Source: CAYLGY01 sp964383325 (GTDB lineage: Bacteria; Pseudomonadota; Alphaproteobacteria; Rhizobiales; Rhizobiaceae). From it: a stretch of DNA of 53,401 nt. The notes under the pieces are model-generated. The model had not been told where the DNA came from. It worked only from the letters and a program-made list of their open reading frames with translations, and ran no database searches. The position numbers were made by a program, and so were the translations under genes. Shown here piece after piece: positions 26,377 through 34,557 of this stretch; position 1 is the first letter of the stretch; every line of letters begins with the position of its first letter. The DNA is taken from positions 1 through 53,401 of the forward strand of contig CAYLGY010000006.1 in the NCBI GenBank assembly GCA_964383325.1, written 5' to 3'.

Positions 26377-27375
26377 TCACGCCGCCCCGATTTGCAGCAG
26401 ATCATGGAAATGCACGATGCCGAGGGGAATATCTCCCTCGGCGACGATCAGGGCGCTGATATTGTTCGCATTGAGAATGCGGATGGCGACTCCAGCCAGC
26501 GTATCGGGCGTGACCGTCTTCGGATTTCGCGTCATCACCTCTTCGACCGTCAGCGCGGCAAGATTGCGATGCAGATTGCGTGCGAGATCGCCATCCGTAA
26601 CAATGCCGGCGAGGCGGCCGGCATTGTCGGCGATGCAGACGCAACCGAAGCGCTTCTGCGACAGGACCATGACCGCCTCCGGCATCGGAGTGCCGAGCGA
26701 GACGATCGGCATATGTTCGCCGGAATGCATGATCTCGCCGACCTGCGTAAGGTTGGCGCCCAATTGACCGCCGGGGTGAAAGGTCCTGAAATGTGCCGCG
26801 GTGAAGCCGCGCGCCTCCAGTAGCGCGACCGCCAGCGCATCGCCAATGGCAAGCTGTATCAGGGTCGAGGTCGTGGGTGCGAGGCCGTGAGGACAGGCCT
26901 CCGGCACTTTCGGCAAGGCAAGCACGATGTCCGCCGCGCGTGCCAGCGCGGAATGCTCGCCTGCGGTAATGGCGATGAGTGGAATCGAAAAGCGCTTGGC
27001 ATACGCTACGATCCCTTTCATTTCCACGGTCTCTCCAGACCAGGACAAGGCCAGGATCACGTCATCGGGCGAGATCATGCCGAGATCGCCGTGATTGGCC
27101 TCGGCCGGATGGACGAAAAAGGCCGGCGTGCCGGTGGACGCCAGCGTTGCTGCAAGCTTCGAGCCGATATGCCCGCTCTTGCCGACGCCAGTCACGATGG
27201 CGCGCCCGCCAAGAGCGGACAGGCATTCCACTGCGGAGGCAAAGGGACCAGACAGGCCATTGTCCAGTGCTTCCGCCAGCGCAGCAAGGCCGTGCTGACC
27301 TTTCTCGATCGTTCGGCTTGCAGATTCGATGGTTGCACGCCTGTCCGGCTTGCGGCTTGTTCTTGCTGTCATCAT
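26377..27375 (-). CDS. kpsF: Arabinose-5-phosphate isomerase (KpsF/GutQ/KdsD type)
   Basis: It interconverts ribulose 5-phosphate and arabinose 5-phosphate, the first step towards Kdo of lipopolysaccharide. The 332-residue protein has an SIS sugar-isomerase domain (IVTGVGKSGHIGSKLAATLASTGTPAFFVHPAEANHGDLGMI) and two CBS domains in the C-terminal half (VGEIMHSGEHMPIV..., VEEVMTRNPKTV...). Catalytic-type histidines HPAEANHGD and HGLAPTTST are conserved. It lies 65 bp downstream of galU on the same strand, probably in one operon for surface polysaccharide precursors. Confidence 0.92.
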   Translation of the reverse strand: MMTARTSRKPDRRATIESASRTIEKGQHGLAALAEALDNGLSGPFASAVECLSALGGRAIVTGVGKSGHIGSKLAATLASTGTPAFFVHPAEANHGDLGMISPDDVILALSWSGETVEMKGIVAYAKRFSIPLIAITAGEHSALARAADIVLALPKVPEACPHGLAPTTSTLIQLAIGDALAVALLEARGFTAAHFRTFHPGGQLGANLTQVGEIMHSGEHMPIVSLGTPMPEAVMVLSQKRFGCVCIADNAGRLAGIVTDGDLARNLHRNLAALTVEEVMTRNPKTVTPDTLAGVAIRILNANNISALIVAEGDIPLGIVHFHDLLQIGAA

Positions 27376-27440
27376 GCTCGTGCGAATAACGCCCTTCGCC
27401 TTTCCTGTCCAACATTCCTTGCGGCAGGATCGGTCCGCCG

Positions 27441-28310
27441 CTACAGGTCAAGCTCCTTCAGCACTCGCGCCACATGCGCGCGCAATTCCGGGCGGCGCAC
27501 GGCAAGGGCAATATTGGCCTCGATGAACCCGGCAGGCGTTCCGCAGTCAAATGTGCGGCCCTCGAAGAGGCAACCATAAAAAGGCTGCGACCCCGACAGT
27601 TCCAGCATGGCGTCGGTAAGCTGGATCTCTCCGCCGGCGCCGCGGCGATGGCGTGCAAGATGGTCGAAGATCTCGGGCTGCAAAATATAGCGTCCGTTGA
27701 GAAAGAGGTTCGAAGGTGCGTCCTCCGGCAGCGGTTTCTCCACCATGTCGGTGATCTCGAATCCGCCAGCGATATCGGCGCCGCGGGCGACGATGCCGTA
27801 GCGGGCAGTGTCCTGCGGATCGCATTCCTCCACTGCGACGACATTGCCTCCGGTCTCGCCATGAAGTGCGACCATCTGGCGCGTGCAATTATGCTCCGGC
27901 GCCATGATCATGTCCGGCAGAAGCAGCGCGAAGGGCTCGTTGCCGACCAGTTCGCGCGCACACCAGACTGCATGGCCGAGGCCGAGCGGCTCCTGCTGCC
28001 GTGTATAGCTGATCTGGCCGGGTTCAGCCTGAAGGAGCTGCAATCGCTCCAGTTCCTCGGTCTTTCCTCGCTCCGCCAGCGTATTGTACAATTCGAACTG
28101 GATGTCGAAATGATCCTCGATCACGGTCTTGTTGCGGCCGGTCACGAAGATGAAATGCTCGATTCCGGCCTCCCGCGCCTCGTCGACGACATGCTGGATC
28201 ACCGGCCGGTCGAGAACGGTCAACATTTCCTTGGGCACGGCCTTGGTCGCGGGAAGAAAGCGCGTACCGAGTCCAGCCACGGGGAATACTGCCTTTCTTA
28301 TTCTGCGCAT
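27441..28310 (-). CDS. galU: UTP-glucose-1-phosphate uridylyltransferase
   Basis: It makes UDP-glucose from UTP and glucose 1-phosphate for polysaccharides and glycosylation. The nucleotidyltransferase signature AGLGTRFLPATKAVPKEML is at the N-terminus, followed by QHVVDEAREAGIEHFIFVTGRNK, LGLGHAVWCA, LLPDMI, and the late GRTFDCGTPAGFIEANI. The start at 28310 (MRRIRKAVFPVAG) gives the normal 289-residue length; the very long upstream open frame is antisense to the transglycosylase and is not real. It is divergent from the lytic transglycosylase. Confidence 0.94.
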   Translation of the reverse strand: MRRIRKAVFPVAGLGTRFLPATKAVPKEMLTVLDRPVIQHVVDEAREAGIEHFIFVTGRNKTVIEDHFDIQFELYNTLAERGKTEELERLQLLQAEPGQISYTRQQEPLGLGHAVWCARELVGNEPFALLLPDMIMAPEHNCTRQMVALHGETGGNVVAVEECDPQDTARYGIVARGADIAGGFEITDMVEKPLPEDAPSNLFLNGRYILQPEIFDHLARHRRGAGGEIQLTDAMLELSGSQPFYGCLFEGRTFDCGTPAGFIEANIALAVRRPELRAHVARVLKELDL

Positions 28311-28369
28311 GGAAGCTGCCTTTCGTACCTCACCTCGGCCTTTGAACATTTTCATGCCGGATTTGACAA

Positions 28370-28415
28370 GTATCTCATGCCTCTGGAAGCAAAGCGCGGT
28401 AGAATGTTGAGATAC
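28370..28415. promoter_or_regulatory. Inverted repeat in the galU/transglycosylase divergent region
   Basis: GTATCTCA (28370-28377) and TGAGATAC (28408-28415) are exact 8-base inverted copies 30 bp apart in the 204-bp divergent promoter region. They could be paired operator half-sites. TTGACA at 28363-28368 abuts the first arm, but no good -10 follows. Confidence 0.3.
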
Positions 28416-28514
28416 CCGACCAACGGGATCGGCCAAGACCCGTTCCATGGTAAACCGTATCCTAACGAAATCATGCGAGGAACAGGCATCAAGTAGTTGA
28501 AGATGGAGGCCAGG

Positions 28515-29729
28515 ATGCAGCTTTCCGCAATTTCGCTGCGTGTCATGTTCAGTGCAATCGCCCTCTTCCTGCTCGCGAATGTCGAGCCCGCAATGGCCGA
28601 TGCCGGATTCCGCAGCTGGATATCCCAGTTCCGATCGGTGGCTGCCAGCAACGGCATCTCGCACCAGACCTACGACCGCGCCTTCCGCGGCATCACGGCG
28701 CCGGATCCGGAAGTGCTGGAAAAAGCCCGCTACCAGCCGGAATTCACCGCCCCTGTTTGGGATTATTTCGACAATCGGGTAAATGAAGCAGCTATTGCGC
28801 GCGGCCGCGAGATGGCGCGCAAGTACAAGCGCTGGCTCGACCACATCGAAGGGCGCTTCGGCGTTGATCGCCACATCCTGCTCGCCATCTGGTCGATGGA
28901 AACGAATTATGGCGAGATCCTTGCCAATGAACGGGTCATGCGCAATGTCGTGCGCTCGCTCGCCACACTCGCCTATGCGGACAAGCGCCGCGCCCGGTTT
29001 GCGCGCCAGCAATTGATCTCGGCCCTGAAGATCCTGCAGCGAGGCGACATTGACGTGAGCCATCTGACGGGTTCCTGGGCCGGCGCAATGGGCCATACGC
29101 AATTCATCCCGACCAGCTATGAAGCCTATGCGATCGATGTGGACGGGGACGGCCGCAGGGATATCTGGAATTCGGTTCCCGATGCGCTGGCCACCGCGGC
29201 CAATTTGCTGCGCCAGAATGGCTGGCAACCGGGCCAGACCTGGGGATATGAAGTCACGCTCCCTGCCGGGCGCAAATTTCCCGCAGGCACGATGAGCCTG
29301 GCGAAATGGGAATCGATCGGCGTGCGCCGGGTCAGTGGACAGGGCTTTCCGCGACGCGGCGATTCCGCGGAACTGAAAGTTCCTGACGGGCGGGGCGGGC
29401 CGGCATTCCTGGTTATCCGCAACTTCAATGTCCTGAAACGCTACAACAATGCTGACCGTTACGCGCTGGCGGTCGGGCTGCTCGCCGACCAGATCGCTGG
29501 CCATGGCGGGCTTGTGCGAGACTGGAACCGCCCATTCACCCGTCTTTCATCGAGCGAGACCGAGGAATTGCAGAAGCGCCTGTTGGCGCTTGGCTATTAT
29601 GACGGCAAGATCGATGGCAAGATCGGCAGCGGCTCCCGCGCGGCTATCAAGGCTTTCCAGGCGCAAATCGGCATGGAGCAGGACGGTCACCCGAGCCGCG
29701 AGGTCCTGTCGCGCATGCGCGGCCATTGA
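28515..29729 (+). CDS. MltB-family lytic murein transglycosylase
   Basis: A periplasmic enzyme that cleaves peptidoglycan to 1,6-anhydromuropeptides. It has a signal peptide (MFSAIALFLLANVEPAMA). The SLT2/MltB catalytic domain carries the catalytic glutamate in LLAIWSMETNYGE (about E129) and the conserved GSWAGAMGHTQFIPTSYEAYAID. A C-terminal peptidoglycan-binding domain is seen (LQKRLLALGYYDGKIDGKIGSGSRAAIKAFQ). The ATG at 28515 is chosen because GGAGG is 5 bases upstream; it gives 404 residues. No lipobox is present, so it is probably soluble. The DUF459 gene follows 21 bp later. Confidence 0.9.
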   Translation: MQLSAISLRVMFSAIALFLLANVEPAMADAGFRSWISQFRSVAASNGISHQTYDRAFRGITAPDPEVLEKARYQPEFTAPVWDYFDNRVNEAAIARGREMARKYKRWLDHIEGRFGVDRHILLAIWSMETNYGEILANERVMRNVVRSLATLAYADKRRARFARQQLISALKILQRGDIDVSHLTGSWAGAMGHTQFIPTSYEAYAIDVDGDGRRDIWNSVPDALATAANLLRQNGWQPGQTWGYEVTLPAGRKFPAGTMSLAKWESIGVRRVSGQGFPRRGDSAELKVPDGRGGPAFLVIRNFNVLKRYNNADRYALAVGLLADQIAGHGGLVRDWNRPFTRLSSSETEELQKRLLALGYYDGKIDGKIGSGSRAAIKAFQAQIGMEQDGHPSREVLSRMRGH

Positions 29730-29750
29730 GATAGGAAAGGATCATCCGGA

Positions 29751-30914
29751 GTGAATCCCATGCATGCCCGGGGCGGCGCTCGATGGCTATTGGTCGCAGC
29801 CATGGCGGCAATGACTGCGTCCCTGGCACTCAGCCAGCCGGCCTTTTCGCAGGAATCCCGCAGCTTCCTCGAAAGGCTGTTCGCGCCGTTACACAAGCGC
29901 CAACCCGCGCCGCCCGAACGCGTCGAACCCAAACGGAAGGCGGCGCCGCAGCCGGCCAAGCGACAGCAGGTACGGCGGGCGCCAGCAGCATCGGTCGCGC
30001 CCGCACGGAAGCGGGAACCTGCCGGGCCGAGCAAGCTGGAGAATGCGCGAATCATTCTGGTGGTCGGGGATTTCACCGCCGGCGGCCTTGCCGAAGGTCT
30101 GACCGTGGCTTTTGCCGAAGCGCCGGGCGTGCGGATTGTCCAACGCGCCAACGGCTCCTCCGGTCTGGTGCGTGACGACTATTTCGACTGGTTCTCCGCC
30201 TTGCCGGAAATGCTGGACGAGGTCCAGCCCAGCATTGTTGCCATCATGATCGGCGCCAATGACCGCCAGGAAATGCGCACCACCGAACCGCGCCTGACCT
30301 TACGCAGCGAAGCCTGGGACAAGGTGTACGAAGCCCGCGCCGCACAGCTCGCCAGCATACTCGAAGAACGGCGCATTCCCTTCCTTTGGGTCGGGCAGCC
30401 TCCCTATGGCTCCGCGCGCATGTCCTCCGACATGGTCGCCTTCAATGACATCTATCGGCGCGCGGCAGAAGGGTCGAACGGCATCTTCGTCGACATATGG
30501 GATGGTTTCGTGGACGAGGCCGGCGCCTATGTCACGACCGGACCGGACATCAATGGCCAGCCGGCGCGACTGCGCGCCAGCGATGGAATCAACATCACGA
30601 CGGCCGGGCGCCGGAAGATCGCCTTTTTCGCCGAGAAGCCTTTGCGCCGCCTGCTTGGCGATGCGGCCAACCCTGACATTACGAAACTCGAACCGGGAAC
30701 CGCCTTGAAATCCAGGCCAATGGGCCCCGCGCGGATCGACCGCACGCCACCGATGGCGCTGGGAGAACCCGAATTGCTGGAAGCCACGGAATTGTCCGGC
30801 GCGGTGTTCGAGCTGCCCACGCGGAACCCTGACCCGAATGGGGCGGAGCTGATCGTGAACGGCATCCCTGTCACGGCGCCTGCGGGACGCGCTGATGATT
30901 TTCAGGCCAACTAG
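29751..30914 (+). CDS. DUF459 SGNH-like periplasmic protein, catalytic residues degenerate
   Basis: A 387-residue secreted protein: signal peptide (WLLVAAMAAMTASLALSQPAFS), basic Pro/Lys/Arg-rich linker (about 45-92), then a DUF459 SGNH-hydrolase-like domain. The SGNH blocks are recognisable but altered. Block I is VVGDFTAGGLAEGL with Phe where the nucleophile Ser should be. Block III is IMIGANDRQ (Asn kept). Block V is DGINITTAGRRK with Asn in place of His. An active serine hydrolase is therefore unlikely, and a binding or regulatory role near the wall is inferred from its place behind a transglycosylase gene. The GTG at 29751 or ATG at 29760 may be the start. Confidence 0.8.
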   Translation: MNPMHARGGARWLLVAAMAAMTASLALSQPAFSQESRSFLERLFAPLHKRQPAPPERVEPKRKAAPQPAKRQQVRRAPAASVAPARKREPAGPSKLENARIILVVGDFTAGGLAEGLTVAFAEAPGVRIVQRANGSSGLVRDDYFDWFSALPEMLDEVQPSIVAIMIGANDRQEMRTTEPRLTLRSEAWDKVYEARAAQLASILEERRIPFLWVGQPPYGSARMSSDMVAFNDIYRRAAEGSNGIFVDIWDGFVDEAGAYVTTGPDINGQPARLRASDGINITTAGRRKIAFFAEKPLRRLLGDAANPDITKLEPGTALKSRPMGPARIDRTPPMALGEPELLEATELSGAVFELPTRNPDPNGAELIVNGIPVTAPAGRADDFQAN

Positions 30915-31016
30915 CCCTTTTTCAGACTTGCTCCCTCAAGCTGTCTTCTATAATACGCACGCTCCGTACTTTGCACGCGTACGATCAGTGAAAATCTATC
31001 GGAAGGGGGCTCCGAT

Positions 31017-33161
31017 ATGCGTATACGCATATTCTCATATACTTTGTTATCAGCTTTTGCCGGATCATCTCTTTCCTTGGCAGGTTTGTCCCACGCGGAT
31101 GAGTACATCATCGATACTGCGACGTTCGGCACCAATGGCGGCGGCACCAATCCGGCTTCCCTCTCCTACTCCACCCTGTCGATCAACGGAGAGGGTTCCA
31201 TTGAGATTTCCGACGCGTTCCCAGCTACGCCGGCGGTTTCCGCCGATGAATACAGCTATCTCTTCAATGATGGGACGATTTCCACAGGGGGAGAGTCATC
31301 GACTGCAGTCCAGGCCATTTGGGCCAACGGGATTTCAAATAGCGGCTCAATCCGGACTTTGGGCGACTATAGCGACGGCATTCTCCTGGGTTACTACAAC
31401 ACTGCAGAAAACAGCGGGTTGATCGAAGTCCAGGGTGAAGTCAGCTATGGCGTTACGGCCTTTAGCGACAATCTCGTCTTCAACTCGGGCACGATCCTCG
31501 CGACGAACCTGCTCTCCTATGGCATTTACGCTGACAGCGGGAACATGGTCGAAAATTCGGGAGTAATCCGGACCGAGGGCATTCTCGGAATCGGGATCCG
31601 GCTGAATGGCGGCAATCAGCTCCTTGATTCCGGCACGATCGTGACCCTCGGGGACTACGCCTATGGTATTCACAGCACTGGCGGGCTTCAGGGCGATGAA
31701 ATCGAGCACAAGGGTTCCATTCATACCAGCGGGTACCTGGCCACGGGCATCAAGGCCGCCGATTACACCACGATAGACAGCCGTGGGTGGATCATAACCG
31801 AAGGCATGCTCGCGCCGGGCATTGCAGCTGGAAATGCAAACATGATCAGCCATGGCGGCGTGATCAGGGTCACCGGCGCGGGCAGCAATGCAATCGAGAT
31901 CGCTGGCAATGACAATCTGCTTTCGGTTTCGGGCGTGCTGGCCAGCCTTTCCGGCAACGCGATCGAGATTTCCGGCCAGAACAACACCCTGCATCTCAAG
32001 GCGAGCGCGCCGTTGATCGGCGGGATTTCCCTCCATGAATCGACCGAAGTTGCCATTGATGCGGATTTATCCGGCGCGGTGTTCCGCACACTGTCGGGAC
32101 TTCCGGACACCGGAGCACCTGCCGTTACCTCCAGTATGCCTTGGTCCTATGACCCGGCCAGCCAGTCTTTCGCCACCTATGATCCGACGGGGTTGTCTGT
32201 AGCCAATCTGACGGTTGGCGAGGTCGCAGCCTCCATCCATGGACTTGCCACCGGCAAGGGGGATGGCAGGGCCAGCCCTCGTGCGAGTGGAGGCTCGGGC
32301 GCAATTTCGGCGGGCGATGGAAGGATATGGGCCGCCGGTCTTGGAAGCAGGGGCAGCAGAAGCGGGAGCGTGACGAGCTTTGCGTACGATACGGAACTGA
32401 CCGGCCTCGCAATCGGCATCGAACATGACCATGGGGATTGGCAACTTGGCGCGCTGGCCGGCGTCGCGGGCACGGAATTTGCCTGGAACCCCGGTTCGGG
32501 CACGCACCGGGTCACGGGCGATGGCGGTTTTGCCGCCATCCACGGCAGCCATGCGCGCGGCCCGCTGGTCATCGACCTCTCCCTTGCTGGCGGCTGGATC
32601 GACTATGCACAATCCCGGCTGGTTCTGGATAATCTGTCCCAATCGGGCCTGTCGCAAGTCAAGGCGGACTATCGGTCAATCTGGGCCAGCCCCTCGATTG
32701 CAGTCAGCTACCCGATCGAGGCCCTTGCGGAATGGCAGCTCGCGCCGCGACTGCGCGCCAGCTATGCCGCGCAATGGATCGAGGCATATCGCGAATACGG
32801 CGCGGCAAGCCAACTGGCCAATCTGGTTGCCGGACGACGCCAGACCGGTGTCGGCGAGATCCGTGCGGAGCTTTCCGCCGGCCGATTGTTTGCCGTACCC
32901 CTTGGCGAACTCGAGTTCGATGGACATGCGGGCGCATTCAGCCGCGAGAGTTTCGGCGATGACGAGCTGGGCCTTGCGCTGAACGAGACGAGATGGTCCG
33001 TGGCCAGTCCGGACGAGCGCATTGATGCGGCATTCGTCGGTGGCACGACCCGGCTCTGGCTAGGCGATCTGGCCAATCTTTCGCTCTCGGGCGAAGCCGC
33101 GTACGGCAGCCATGGTTACCAGCAATTCCGGGGAGCTCTTACCTTTACCGGCCGGTTCTGA
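31017..33161 (+). CDS. Type V autotransporter with 24-residue passenger repeats
   Basis: A surface or secreted protein of 714 residues. A Sec signal (RIRIFSYTLLSAFAGSSLSLAGLSHA) is followed by a passenger to about residue 430. A beta-barrel translocator runs from about 438 (GDGRIWAAGLG...) to the terminal phenylalanine (FRGALTFTGRF), a classic outer-membrane barrel end. The passenger is a Gly/Ser/Asn-rich beta-solenoid with repeats of the form NSG-x-I-x-T-x-G...YGI. No protease triad or RGD motif was seen, so adhesion or surface display is only a guess. It stops 3 bp from the convergent chrA stop. The ATG at 31017 follows AAGGGGGCT. Confidence 0.88.
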   Translation: MRIRIFSYTLLSAFAGSSLSLAGLSHADEYIIDTATFGTNGGGTNPASLSYSTLSINGEGSIEISDAFPATPAVSADEYSYLFNDGTISTGGESSTAVQAIWANGISNSGSIRTLGDYSDGILLGYYNTAENSGLIEVQGEVSYGVTAFSDNLVFNSGTILATNLLSYGIYADSGNMVENSGVIRTEGILGIGIRLNGGNQLLDSGTIVTLGDYAYGIHSTGGLQGDEIEHKGSIHTSGYLATGIKAADYTTIDSRGWIITEGMLAPGIAAGNANMISHGGVIRVTGAGSNAIEIAGNDNLLSVSGVLASLSGNAIEISGQNNTLHLKASAPLIGGISLHESTEVAIDADLSGAVFRTLSGLPDTGAPAVTSSMPWSYDPASQSFATYDPTGLSVANLTVGEVAASIHGLATGKGDGRASPRASGGSGAISAGDGRIWAAGLGSRGSRSGSVTSFAYDTELTGLAIGIEHDHGDWQLGALAGVAGTEFAWNPGSGTHRVTGDGGFAAIHGSHARGPLVIDLSLAGGWIDYAQSRLVLDNLSQSGLSQVKADYRSIWASPSIAVSYPIEALAEWQLAPRLRASYAAQWIEAYREYGAASQLANLVAGRRQTGVGEIRAELSAGRLFAVPLGELEFDGHAGAFSRESFGDDELGLALNETRWSVASPDERIDAAFVGGTTRLWLGDLANLSLSGEAAYGSHGYQQFRGALTFTGRF
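31341..31934 (+). repeat. 72-bp-period coding repeats in the autotransporter passenger
   Basis: The SG (or KG, RG, GG) step of the repeat occurs near residues 109, 133, 157, 181, 205, 232, 256, 280 and 305. The first five are exactly 24 residues apart; later ones drift by one to three residues. The DNA copies have diverged, so this is old protein-level repetition, not a fresh tandem array. Confidence 0.75.
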
Positions 33162-33164
33162 AAC

Positions 33165-34376
33165 TCAGCCGAGCCATGCCAATCCGATTCCACCCATCGC
33201 TGCAATGGCCACGACCTGCCATGACGGCGCCTTCCATATGGCGAGGAGCAGAAAGCATGCCAGCGCGAGCGCGAGATCACGCAGATCACCGATTGCGCTG
33301 GTAAATACGGGGGAATAGAGCGCGGCACCGAGCACGCCCACGACGGCCGCATTTGCGCCCTGCATCATGGATTGGGCTCGAGGCATGCTGCGAAGTCGAT
33401 CCCGGAACGGCAACACCCCAACCAGCAGCAGGAAGCCGGGAAGAAAGAGGGCGAACAGCGCCAATACCGCACCCGTGAAACCGTTCGGCGCCGGTCCCAG
33501 CAACGCGCCAAGATAGGCCGCGAAAGCGAAAAGCGGACCGGGTACCGCCTGGGCCGCGCCATAGCCTGCCAGGAATTGATCTCGACTGAGCCAGCCGGAA
33601 GCGACCGTCTCGGCTTCAAGCAGCGGCAGGACGACATGCCCGCCCCCGAAGACGAGCGCACCGGCGCGATAGAAGCTGTCCAGCACCGCCAGTGCCTGGT
33701 CAAACCCGGTAATGAGCGGCAACAGGACAAGGAGCCCGAAAAAGGTAGCCAGCGCAATGGCGGCAGTCCGGCTTGTCACAGGCAGACCGACATGGGTCTT
33801 CGCTTGCGACCCTGCACCTCGCCTGAGGACAAGGCCTGACAGCGCTCCCAGCATAATCGCGGTTACCATTGCAAATGGACCGGGCATGAAAGCGAGTACG
33901 GCTACAGCCGCCACGGCAATCGTTGCACGTTCCCTGTCGGGACAGAGGCTCGTTGCCATACCGATGACGGCATGTGCGATGATGGGCACGGCGACGATCT
34001 TCAGCCCACGCAGCGCACCTGTACCCAGGCTTCCATCGAAGCTGGCAGCGCTCATCGCGAACAGGAACAGCAAGACCGCCGACGGAAGCGTGAAGGCCGT
34101 GAAGGCCGCCAGCCCACCGAGCCAACCTGCGCGTGTGAGGCCGAGCGCGAATCCAAGCTGCGAGGATGTAGGACCCGGCAGAAACTGGCACAACGCCACC
34201 AATTCAGCATAGGTACTGTCATTCACCCATTGGCGCTTTCGCACCAGCTCTTCGCGGAAATAGCCCAGATGTGCAATCGGGCCACCGAAGCTGGTCAGGC
34301 CCAGTTTCAGAAAGGCACCGAACACCTCTCCCGCGCTACCAACGGAGGTGGTTGCTTGACCTTCCGGCACCTGCAT
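33165..34376 (-). CDS. chrA: Chromate transporter family protein (ChrA, long form)
   Basis: A 403-residue inner-membrane protein with the two homologous halves of the long ChrA form. Half one has FLKLGLTSFGGPIAHLGYFREELVRKRQW and ALCQFLPGPTSSQLGFALG. Half two has YRAGALVFGGGHVVLPLLEAE and GYGAAQAVPGPLFAFAAYLGA. These are the CHR-family signature motifs. ChrA proteins export chromate, but many genomic copies have no proven substrate. The start at 34376 (MQVPEGQ) drops 41 low-quality residues of open frame. Its neighbours (autotransporter, gltD) give no functional hint. Confidence 0.88.
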   Translation of the reverse strand: MQVPEGQATTSVGSAGEVFGAFLKLGLTSFGGPIAHLGYFREELVRKRQWVNDSTYAELVALCQFLPGPTSSQLGFALGLTRAGWLGGLAAFTAFTLPSAVLLFLFAMSAASFDGSLGTGALRGLKIVAVPIIAHAVIGMATSLCPDRERATIAVAAVAVLAFMPGPFAMVTAIMLGALSGLVLRRGAGSQAKTHVGLPVTSRTAAIALATFFGLLVLLPLITGFDQALAVLDSFYRAGALVFGGGHVVLPLLEAETVASGWLSRDQFLAGYGAAQAVPGPLFAFAAYLGALLGPAPNGFTGAVLALFALFLPGFLLLVGVLPFRDRLRSMPRAQSMMQGANAAVVGVLGAALYSPVFTSAIGDLRDLALALACFLLLAIWKAPSWQVVAIAAMGGIGLAWLG

Positions 34377-34557
34377 GCGGAGTCCATTCCGTTCGAGGAC
34401 ATCTGAGATGCCCAGATGGACGGAAATGCGGCGGCAGGCAATCCCCCATGTGCCACGCTGGCTCTTGATGCCGTCTGTTCGTCCGGCATCATGGTCCAAT
34501 CCCTGATTGCGCCTGATCCGTTCCGGAAAGCGGGTTCCACTTCTCCGGGATCATTCG

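Noticed and set aside
28308..29504. Upstream extension of galU to 687 codons
   Set aside because: The extra part is antisense to the lytic transglycosylase; galU proteins begin at the nucleotidyltransferase motif near 28310.
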